Source: CAYOSF01 sp964406605
GTDB lineage: Bacteria > Chloroflexota > Dehalococcoidia > DSTF01 > RBG-16-68-14
Reading direction: 5' to 3'
DNA: 64,000 nt
NCBI GenBank assembly: GCA_964406605.1
Contig: CAYOSF010000005.1
Coordinates: forward strand, 1 to 64,000
A program made the translations under genes and the position numbers. The notes under the pieces were generated by a model. It was not told the DNA's origin. It did not search any database and saw only the letters and a list, made by a program, of their open reading frames with translations. Shown one piece after another: positions 43,509-50,489 of the stretch (positions are counted from its first letter, which is position 1; each line of letters starts with the position of its first letter).

Positions 43509-44567
43509 ATGCCAAGAGAGACCATGACTCCCAAGGAGCGGTGGCTCGCGGTGCTCGAGAGAGGGACCCCGGACCGCGTCCCCATGGACTACTGGGGTAC
43601 GCAGGAGGCCAACCAGAAGCTCAAGGAATACCTGGGGTGCGAGCGAATGCCGGACGCCTTCGAGAGGCTGCACATCGACCGCGTGGTCGACGTGGCCCCG
43701 AAATACGTCGGGCCGCCCATACCGCTCGACGAAGACGTGTACGGGTGCAAACGCCGGTGGATGGACTACGGAACGGGCGCCTACCTGGAATGCGTATCGA
43801 ACCCGCTGGCGCAGTATGACTCGGTCGAGGAGATCGAGCGCAACTACACGTGGCCGTCGCTCGACTGGTTCGACTACTCCGAGATCCGCAGCCGGGTCGA
43901 GGCCCGGCCGCAATTCCCCGTTCGAGGAGGCGGCTCGGAGCCGTTTCTCACCTACAAGGACCTCAGGGGGATGGAGCAGTCCTACATGGACCTGGTGGTC
44001 AATCCTGAGATCGTCCGCTACTGCCTTGACAAGCTGTTCGGCTTCGCGTACGAGAACACCGTTCGCATCTACGAGCAGATACCGGGCAAGGTGACATTCA
44101 CGTTCGTGAGCGAGGATTTCGGCTCTCAGGAGGGGCTGCTGCTCTCCCCCGCTCTCATCCGCGAGTTCTTCATGCCGTGGATGAAGCGAATGATCGACCT
44201 GGTCCATCAGGCCGGGGCCTACGTGTTCCATCACAGCGACGGGGCAGTCCGAGCGATCGTCCCGGACATGGTCGAGGCCGGGATCGACATCCTGAATCCC
44301 ATCCAGTGGCGCTGCAAGGGGATGGACCGCGAGGAGCTGAAGCGCAGTTTCGGCGACGAGGTGATCTTCCACGGAGGAGTGGACAACCAGCGCACGCTGG
44401 CCTTCGGCTCTGTCGAGGACGTGCGTCAGGAGGTGCTGGACAACCTCCGCATACTCGGCGCAGGCGGCGGCTACATCCTGGCGCCGTGCCACAACATCCA
44501 GGCGGTCAGCCCTCCGGAGAACATCGTGGCGATGTACGAGACGGGATACGAGAACGGATGGACGTAG
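43509..44567 (+). CDS. Uroporphyrinogen decarboxylase-family protein (MtaA/CmuA-like)
   Basis: 352 residues. TIM barrel of the URO-D superfamily: TMTPKERWLAVLERGTPDRVPM at the start, then FTFVSEDFGSQEGLLLSPAL, AGAYVFHHSDGAVRAIVPDM, GIDILNPIQW, VIFHGGVDNQ and GGYILAPCHNIQ. The His-x-Asp and CHN positions fit the zinc site of corrinoid-dependent methyltransferases rather than true HemE, and there is no other haem gene nearby. Start at 43509 has GGAGG five bases upstream. It may act in methyl transfer from a methylated substrate; that is inference. Confidence 0.85.
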   Translation: MPRETMTPKERWLAVLERGTPDRVPMDYWGTQEANQKLKEYLGCERMPDAFERLHIDRVVDVAPKYVGPPIPLDEDVYGCKRRWMDYGTGAYLECVSNPLAQYDSVEEIERNYTWPSLDWFDYSEIRSRVEARPQFPVRGGGSEPFLTYKDLRGMEQSYMDLVVNPEIVRYCLDKLFGFAYENTVRIYEQIPGKVTFTFVSEDFGSQEGLLLSPALIREFFMPWMKRMIDLVHQAGAYVFHHSDGAVRAIVPDMVEAGIDILNPIQWRCKGMDREELKRSFGDEVIFHGGVDNQRTLAFGSVEDVRQEVLDNLRILGAGGGYILAPCHNIQAVSPPENIVAMYETGYENGWT

Positions 44568-44646
44568 GCGGCCGTACGCGAGGCGCGCCGCGAAGCCGGG
44601 TGGCACGCTGCCGGGTACCGAGGGCACGGCGGCCCGTCGCCCGCCC

Positions 44647-45114
44647 CTAGTCGAGATCCAGGGCGATGGGGTTGTCCGGGTCCAGGACCTCCTGCAGCTC
44701 CAGCACGTTTCCGTCGGGATCCCTGCCGTAGGTCGTCTTGATGGCCGCGCCGAGGTCCTGCGGCGGGCAATGGAAGGTCATTCCAGCCGCCTTGAGCCTC
44801 TCGTACTCGGATTCGAGGTCGGTGACGTCCAGGCAGATGTGGGTAATGCCGTGGTCGCACACCGGACGGCGGGGGTCGCCGTGCTTCGGGGGCGGGGACT
44901 CGTACTGGAAGATCTCAATGATGGCGTTGCCGGCCTTGAGCATCACCAGCCGGGCGGAGGAGTCCTTCAGGTTGGTGATCTTGTCGGCGGCCTCCGACCC
45001 TACCGGCCAGCCGCCGTCGAGCACCACCTCGAGACCCAGGAGGTCGCGGTAGAAGGCGAGCGCCCGCTCCAGGTTCGGGGTCGAGATGGCGGTGTGGTGG
45101 ATTCCCCTGATCAT
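44647..45114 (-). CDS. VOC (glyoxalase/dioxygenase fold) protein
   Basis: 155 residues. Two beta-alpha-beta-beta-beta modules: IRGIHHTAISTPNLERALAF and GITHICLDVTDLESEY; metal residues His in HHTAIST, His in ITHICLDV and Glu in GNVLELQEV are present. Metal-dependent isomerase, lyase or dioxygenase; substrate unknown. GGGAG precedes the ATG. 19 bases after the EthD gene stop, so one operon. Confidence 0.87.
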   Translation of the reverse strand: MIRGIHHTAISTPNLERALAFYRDLLGLEVVLDGGWPVGSEAADKITNLKDSSARLVMLKAGNAIIEIFQYESPPPKHGDPRRPVCDHGITHICLDVTDLESEYERLKAAGMTFHCPPQDLGAAIKTTYGRDPDGNVLELQEVLDPDNPIALDLD

Positions 45115-45133
45115 TCGTTGGTCTCCCTCTACG

Positions 45134-45505
45134 CTAGGATTCGAAGACGGCGTGTTCCTCACCGATCCAGACGGAGGAGCGCGCCTGGTCGATAAAGAGG
45201 CGCTCGTCGTCGAAGAGGTCCTGCGCCGCCTTCCGGCCCTCGGGCGTCGACGCGCCCGCGACCAGATCATCCAGGCTGTCCCACCAGAGCTCCGCCACGC
45301 CGTCGTAGGGTTCCTCCGTGCTCCGTGCCTGCCGAAGCGCGTCATTTATCCCGCTCTCCAGCGTGTGCACTTGGACGTAGCGCCGGATCTTGAGCGGGCC
45401 GACACGGTCACGGACGAGCGGTCCGTGGGTGTTCAGCCAGTACCGCTGGAACTCCGCCCGCGAGAGATGCGGGAGGCGGCGGAGACAGTAGACGAACTTG
45501 ACCAT
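45134..45505 (-). CDS. EthD-domain protein
   Basis: 123 residues. Dimeric alpha-beta barrel; the EthD signature is FVYCLRRLPHLSRAEFQRYW followed by NTHGPLV. EthD proteins accompany small-molecule degradation systems, but their reactions are mostly unknown. Upstream of the VOC gene in the same operon. Confidence 0.85.
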   Translation of the reverse strand: MVKFVYCLRRLPHLSRAEFQRYWLNTHGPLVRDRVGPLKIRRYVQVHTLESGINDALRQARSTEEPYDGVAELWWDSLDDLVAGASTPEGRKAAQDLFDDERLFIDQARSSVWIGEEHAVFES

Positions 45506-45573
45506 GAGTGGCTCCCTTCACGGATGACGGCGCAGCAGCTCCTCTCCGGCCGGCGACCGGCGATCGTGCCTCG

Positions 45574-45876
45574 TCAATCGATATCCAGCTTGTCCAGGAT
45601 CCGCTCCTCGAAGGATGTGATGATCTCCTCTGAGCGCTCTGCGATCGACGAGTAGGCTTCTTCTTCCGCTGCGCATTTCCGCACGATCTCGCTGAGATGC
45701 TCCCGGCTCTCGTACTCCGCGATGCCGATGGCCGTGTTCGTCGCCTCGTCGAAGTAGAAGCCGAGCACTCTGCCGCCGTGTTTCTCCAGGAGGCACTTCC
45801 AGTCGCGCGCGGTGTCCTTGTAGGCGTCGACCGTCCCGGGCTTGATCGTCACGGTGCGAATGCGGGTGATCGTCAC
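45574..45876 (-). CDS. Small dimeric alpha-beta barrel-like protein
   Basis: 100 residues: ITRIRTVTIKPGTVDAYKDT, VLGFYFDEATNTAIGIAEYE and a helical C-terminus. This resembles ABM/NIPSNAP-type stress-responsive barrels. No catalytic residue can be named. 68 bases upstream of the EthD gene, same strand; probably part of that operon. Confidence 0.7.
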   Translation of the reverse strand: MTITRIRTVTIKPGTVDAYKDTARDWKCLLEKHGGRVLGFYFDEATNTAIGIAEYESREHLSEIVRKCAAEEEAYSSIAERSEEIITSFEERILDKLDID

Positions 45877-45993
45877 TGTCTATACCCCCTTCGGGCTGAC
45901 TACCCTCCGTCGCGCCAGCGTACCTCAAACAGTCCCACCGAGTTCTAGAAGGCGCGCGGCCCGGCGTTTTCGCGCCGTCCGGACGGAAGCGGC

Positions 45994-46569
45994 TTAGGCC
46001 TCATCCTGCGTGAGGCCCAGCTCCTTCTCGGCTCGGTCGAGCATCCGATGATACTTCTCGTGCGTGCCAGGGCCCATCTGCTCCTCTTCCACCTGCTCGA
46101 ACAGCCCCTCCAGTTCTCTCTGGTCGTCATCGCTCAGGATCCGGTCGGCCATCGGAAAGAGCACGCCGTTCTCCTTTGCAATGTGCCCCTGGAGGAGCTC
46201 CACGTAGCTGCGCGAGTTTTCGACGATGATCTGCGTTGCGCCTTCATCGCCGTCCTCGTAGGCGCTCAGCGCCCCCTCGATTGCCCCAACGTACCGCCTG
46301 CCGGCAGCGTGCTCGTGGAGCATGACGGCCAGGGGTCCTGCTCCTCTGGGCATGCCCCGCTCTTCCAGACGAGGGAACAACTGGCCCTCCTCCTTGCCGT
46401 GGTGGCATCTGTCAGCGAAGTTGCGGATGAAGTCCACCGCATCCCGAAACAGGGTCGCGGGAATGCGCTCACCCTCGGCTACGCGATCCGCCGCTTCCTT
46501 GAGAATGGCCAGCATCCGCTCTATGGCCCTGTGCTCTTCCCTGAGTACTTCGGTCGCTTTCACTCTCAT
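45994..46569 (-). CDS. Hemerythrin-domain protein
   Basis: 191 residues. Di-iron four-helix bundle: first His in VLREEHRAIERML, then DRCHHGKEEGQLFP, LHEHAAGRRYV and HIAKENGVLFPMAD give the expected His/Glu ligand set. The C-terminal tail EKYHRMLDRAEKELGL is typical of soluble hemerythrin-like proteins that bind oxygen or NO. Cytosolic. Alone between the ABM gene and a cyclase remnant. Confidence 0.92.
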   Translation of the reverse strand: MRVKATEVLREEHRAIERMLAILKEAADRVAEGERIPATLFRDAVDFIRNFADRCHHGKEEGQLFPRLEERGMPRGAGPLAVMLHEHAAGRRYVGAIEGALSAYEDGDEGATQIIVENSRSYVELLQGHIAKENGVLFPMADRILSDDDQRELEGLFEQVEEEQMGPGTHEKYHRMLDRAEKELGLTQDEA

Positions 46570-46789
46570 TGCCTCCCTGCGGGGGATGGGGCCGCCCGGC
46601 CGTGCTGGCAGTGCCTTGCCCGCTTGCCCCTAGACCTTCTCTCCCATTCGACCAGATCGCATGCCTTGAACGGAAGGGCGGCCGGCGGCTTGAGGAATCG
46701 AGTTCGGGAGGCACGGGTCAGGCCCCGTTCGGAGGCGGGCGCCGCCGGTCCGGGGGCTCGTCCTGCCACGCCTAAGGCGGCGCCGCGGC

Positions 46790-46918
46790 CTACCAGCGCA
46801 CCTCGAATAGCCTCACCGGGTCCTCGAAGCCGCGGAGTTCCGTCTCGCCGCGGTCCGAGAAGAGGAACCCGTTGCCGGTGGCGGGCTCGCGCACGATGTT
46901 GGAGACATGGTTCGGTAC
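46790..46918 (-). pseudogene. C-terminal fragment of a class III cyclase-type protein
   Basis: Reads NHVSNIVREPATGNGFLFSD then RGETELRGFEDPVRLFEVRW and stop. This is the last ~40 residues of the adenylate cyclase-type proteins, almost the same as the end of the gene at 49010 (FLFSDRGDTELRGFEEPVRL). No cyclase core lies upstream. The rest of 46570-47022 has nothing else that can be supported. Confidence 0.7.
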
Positions 46919-47022
46919 GGACAGCCCGCTGACGTAGCACGCTGTGCTCACGGCTTGCCCGGCGGGCATTGGCGTCCTCGCGGATAGATCGAGGCGGTCG
47001 GGTGGAATAATCCGGCCTCGCG

Positions 47023-47550
47023 CTAGTAGCGGTCCCAGTGCACGAAGTCTTCCATGGGCTTTCGTCCCGCGGTGGGACTCTTGGGACGAGTCCCATGTGC
47101 TTCCTCATCGACGTAGCCCAGTGTCACGACAGCCCAGATGCGCTTGTCCGCAGGTATTCCGAGCATCTGTTTGATGATGTCGGGGCCGTCCCCCTTTAGC
47201 GTGGCGATGTTGCCTCCGAGGCCATGAGCGTCGGCCGCTAGGAGAAGCCGTTCGACGAGCCGGCCACTGTCGAAGACATTCAGATCATGCCTCTCGGGGT
47301 CTGCCGGCGTAACGACCACGAGCGCCAAAGCAGCGCCTGCTGCGGGCCGGGCACCGAGCTCCGAGATCCGCTGCTTGATCTGGGAATCCCGCGCCACCAC
47401 GACTTCCAAGACCTGGCGGTTGCTCGCACTTCCCGACCACCGGCCGACCTCCAGGATGTCGCTGAGAACGTCCTCAGGAATCCGTTCCGGCGTGTAGTCT
47501 CGAACGGCCCGGAGGCTGCGCAAGAAACGGATCTTATCGCTGGCTTGCAT
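47023..47550 (-). CDS. Nitroreductase-family protein
   Basis: 175 residues. FMN-dependent NAD(P)H oxidoreductase fold: SLRAVRDYTPERIPEDVLSD at the start, the SGSASNRQ phosphate-binding turn, ADAHGLGGNIATLKG and C-terminal WAVVTLGYVDE. Short for the family (~200). Substrate unknown. Confidence 0.87.
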   Translation of the reverse strand: MQASDKIRFLRSLRAVRDYTPERIPEDVLSDILEVGRWSGSASNRQVLEVVVARDSQIKQRISELGARPAAGAALALVVVTPADPERHDLNVFDSGRLVERLLLAADAHGLGGNIATLKGDGPDIIKQMLGIPADKRIWAVVTLGYVDEEAHGTRPKSPTAGRKPMEDFVHWDRY

Positions 47551-47625
47551 CTTCTACCCTTCCTCCCTCCACCTGACCCCATACAGCCTGACCGATGACC
47601 TGCCGCCAAAAGCTGAAGATGAACC

Positions 47626-47967
47626 TTAGACGTCCGGGCGAATCGTACGGTCGATTTGCATCAGCTCGACCGGAGCCCCGTTCACCTCAATCATTGCCAC
47701 GAGTACGCCCGTGCTGGGACTGCTGGGTCCCTCCCCGATGACGTTCTGCCCCTCGATTGCTGCCATGAGGTCCTCGACTTCGAACGCAACGTGGGGCACG
47801 CTCTTGATCAGATCCGCGTACGGAGCATCGTCCCAGTACCTCATCCACTGAATCCCGAATGGGTTGTTCTTGTGGTCGCTGACCGTGATCTTGAGATGCG
47901 GCAATGGTATTTCGCCCTCGAATGGCTCAGTGGTGGGTATTCCAATGTGGTTGTACTTCATCTCCAT
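47626..47967 (-). CDS. VOC-like small protein
   Basis: 113 residues: MKYNHIGIPTTEPFEGEIPL, then VPHVAFEVEDLMAAIEGQNV and VAMIEVNGAPVELMQID. Single-module glyoxalase-fold pattern with His in YNHIGIP and Glu in VELMQ. Binding or isomerase role unknown. GGAGG lies before the ATG at 47967. Lies between the methyltransferase and nitroreductase genes, same strand. Confidence 0.75.
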   Translation of the reverse strand: MEMKYNHIGIPTTEPFEGEIPLPHLKITVSDHKNNPFGIQWMRYWDDAPYADLIKSVPHVAFEVEDLMAAIEGQNVIGEGPSSPSTGVLVAMIEVNGAPVELMQIDRTIRPDV

Positions 47968-48033
47968 TGACTGTCCTCCCTCCACCTCACCTCGTACAGG
48001 CGCCTGTTGGTTCCGGGGAGAACGCCAACAGCC

Positions 48034-48840
48034 CTACTCTTTGACTCGAGCATTGATCTCGATGAGAGCCAAGTAGCTGCCCTGGTCGGCCCGAAGCGCA
48101 TTGCCCGTGTCAAGGTCAGGGAATCCGCGCAGCGGCATGGGCACGGCAGCAGCAACCGCCGCTTCTTGAAACTTCAGCCAGACGCTCCAGCCGTCCTTCA
48201 TGGGCGCTGCATACTGGATGTCCACGATACCTGTGTGTTCCCAGTGGTTGCGCCACCAGTCCGCTGTGTGGAACGACCAGCATTCCTTGGGATCCCAGAA
48301 GGTGTTGCCATCGTCGTCCTGTTCGGTGAGGTATCCCGGGAGCTCGCCTGCGAAGTCTCTTGTGAGGCCCGGACTGGCCACCCCAATCTGCGCCCCAGGT
48401 TTCAAGAAGATAGCGAAGTACCCTAGGTACGTATCGCTGGTGCCGTAGTACTGGAACGAATCTACGCTGATTGCCGCGTCGAAGAACCGACGGTCGTAGG
48501 GCAGCGAGTGCGCCTCAGCGCGAACGGGCGTGACTAGGTCTCCGACTCCGGCCTCGTCGATGCGCTGCTGGTTGTCCTCGGCGCTGATCCAGAGATCGTT
48601 CGCCCACACCTGCACGCCGAACTCCTTGGCCAGGAAGATCGAACTCATCGCCCTCCCGCAGCCCATGTCCAGCACGCGCATGCCCGGCTTGAGCGTCATG
48701 CGCTCGCACAAGGACTCGGTCAGCCACAAAGCGTTCGGGCCCATCTGGTTCGCGAAGATCCACTCCGGATCGTACGCTGACGAGCGTGGGAAGCGGTCAT
48801 CAGACAGCATCTGTCGCGCCTGTTCCTTAGTGATCTTCAC
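48034..48840 (-). CDS. SAM-dependent methyltransferase
   Basis: 268 residues. Motif I RVLDMGCGRAMSSIFLAKEF, strand 2 VWANDLWISAEDN, and PVRAEAHSLPYDRRFFDAAI. A specific patch, SVDSFQYYGTSDTYLGYFA, and the C-terminal WWRNHWEHTGIVDI are typical of a family often found beside amino-sugar or metalloid genes. Substrate unknown. GTG at 48840 (KITKEQARQMLSDDRFPRSS) is preferred; the frame runs to 48930 but that part is not conserved-looking. The 3' flank repeats the leader-like sequence of the VOC gene. Confidence 0.82.
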   Translation of the reverse strand: MKITKEQARQMLSDDRFPRSSAYDPEWIFANQMGPNALWLTESLCERMTLKPGMRVLDMGCGRAMSSIFLAKEFGVQVWANDLWISAEDNQQRIDEAGVGDLVTPVRAEAHSLPYDRRFFDAAISVDSFQYYGTSDTYLGYFAIFLKPGAQIGVASPGLTRDFAGELPGYLTEQDDDGNTFWDPKECWSFHTADWWRNHWEHTGIVDIQYAAPMKDGWSVWLKFQEAAVAAAVPMPLRGFPDLDTGNALRADQGSYLALIEINARVKE

Positions 48841-49009
48841 GGGTATGTTCTCGCCCCTTTGGAGGCCTGCACAACGATTCGTGAGGTTGATGCTCTGCCA
48901 AAAGGACAACCTGCCCTGAGCGCTGCGCAACCGTTTCCGGAGGCTTGTGGGCGTGCTTGGACGAGGTTCATCGCCTTCATCCTAGTCGACCCTCGTATTC
49001 AACCGGAGC

Positions 49010-50398
49010 CTACCTACGGTACACACACTCGTATAGGCGCACCGGCTCCTCGAAGCCGCGCAGCTCCGTGTCCCCTCGGTCCGAGAACAGAAAGCCCTTG
49101 CCAGCAACGAGCTGACGTACCACGTCTGAGGCAATGATCTCCCCGCCAGCGGCGCGGTCGCAGATGCGGGATGCGAGCTGGACGGCTGTGCCGAAGAGGT
49201 CCTGCTCCTCGGCGACGGGCTCGCCGGCGTTGAGGCCGATGCGGATGGACAGCGGTGCTTCGACAGGCTCAGCATGGTGGTCGGGGGACGAGGGTCGGGG
49301 GTCGCGGCCTCCCCCCGCCTCCCCGCGGTTGTGGGTACCGACGGCTCGCTGGATGGTGACGGCGCACTCGAGGGCGCCGGAGGCGGAGGGGAAGGAGGCC
49401 ATGATGCCGTCGCCGGTGTGCTTGATCTCGCTGCCGCCGCGTTGCCTTAGAGCATCGCGGACGATGGTGTTGTGGGCCCGCACGACCTCCTGAGCCTTGG
49501 CATCCCCGAGGCGTTGGGTGAGGGCTGTGGAGGACTCGATGTCGGTGAAGAGGATGGTGACGAGGCCGGGTGGGGCGGGTGCTGTGGTTGTGGGTTGTTT
49601 GCCGCCCCCTAGGAACTCGTCAATGGCGGCGTCGACGGTCTCGGTATTGCCTGCTGCTGGATGTATTCCCGCCTCCAGAGGGATCAGGCTGGCGTTTGTG
49701 ATGCTTGCTGCGATCTCTCTTGTGGCTTCAGGGGAGGGATAGTCTGGTCCGGCGAGCACGAGCGTTGGGCACGCTATCTTGCCCAACAATGGACTGACAT
49801 CCACATCCTTGCTAGCGGCAATCATGGCTCGGTACGTGTCTGGCCTGATGCTCGCCTGGATGAACTGAGCAAGCTCGTGTGCCCGCGCGTGTTCCCAACC
49901 AAGTTGCATGTGTATCTGGGTCTCCATGTACGCTTCCCAGTTCCGGTCCGTCATCGGTTCCAGCATCTCGTGTTGCTGATAAGCGAAAGCCTCTGAATAC
50001 CGTGCCATGCATGACCAGAGGACTAGCCGTGAGACGCGTTCGGGGTGCGATGCCGCGAAGGCAATCGCGATGGGACCGGCTCCCCGGATCGCCAAGAGCG
50101 CAAAGCGCTCCAAGTGAAGGTGGTCCGCCACCGCGTGCACATCCGCTACGTGGGCGGCAAGAGACAGATCAGTCACGTCGCGCTGGGATAGACCGTAACC
50201 CCTCATGTCATATCTGATGATCTTCCGACGATCAGCCAGCCGCAGGTACCAGCGGGTCAGTTCACGACTACGCCACTCCAGTTCGATGTGACTGTAGGAG
50301 AGAGGCGCGGTGAGTACGAGCGACTCGCCTTCCCCCAAGGTCCAGTAGGCGATGCTCACGCCGTCTTTGGTCTTGGCGTACTGAATCTGCGGCTCCAT
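49010..50398 (-). CDS. Fusion of a degenerate alpha/beta hydrolase and a class III adenylate/guanylate cyclase domain
   Basis: 462 residues. Residues ~1-265 have the alpha/beta hydrolase fold, but the nucleophile elbow reads LLAIRGAGPIAIAFA, with Arg where Ser should be, so this half is probably a sensor. Residues ~280-462 are a class III cyclase domain: VTILFTDIESSTALTQRLGD (metal Asp), SEIKHTGDGIMASFP, RIGLNAGEP and DLFGTAVQLASRICDRA. Between VGTHN and SIRIGLN lies an insert (GEAGGGRDPRPSSPDHHAEP VEAPL) not found in relatives; its DNA includes CTTCGACAGGCTCAGC, a member of the window's dispersed repeat. So a repeat has landed in the gene without breaking the frame. Confidence 0.88.
   Translation of the reverse strand: MEPQIQYAKTKDGVSIAYWTLGEGESLVLTAPLSYSHIELEWRSRELTRWYLRLADRRKIIRYDMRGYGLSQRDVTDLSLAAHVADVHAVADHLHLERFALLAIRGAGPIAIAFAASHPERVSRLVLWSCMARYSEAFAYQQHEMLEPMTDRNWEAYMETQIHMQLGWEHARAHELAQFIQASIRPDTYRAMIAASKDVDVSPLLGKIACPTLVLAGPDYPSPEATREIAASITNASLIPLEAGIHPAAGNTETVDAAIDEFLGGGKQPTTTAPAPPGLVTILFTDIESSTALTQRLGDAKAQEVVRAHNTIVRDALRQRGGSEIKHTGDGIMASFPSASGALECAVTIQRAVGTHNRGEAGGGRDPRPSSPDHHAEPVEAPLSIRIGLNAGEPVAEEQDLFGTAVQLASRICDRAAGGEIIASDVVRQLVAGKGFLFSDRGDTELRGFEEPVRLYECVYRR
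49257..49278. repeat. Dispersed repeat element inside a coding sequence
   Basis: TGCT-TCGACAGGCTC-AGCA: same loop as the intergenic copies, with the stem TGCT/AGCA in place of CCCT/AGGG (6114, 22024, 22246) and CCCC/GGGG (6428). Confidence 0.65.
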
Positions 50399-50489
50399 GG
50401 CGTGGCTCCCCTACAGTCCGGGGTCGTCTTGCCTCCGAAGGCACCCCCATGGTGAGGGAAGGCGGCAGGCTTGTCAACGGGAGGGAAGG

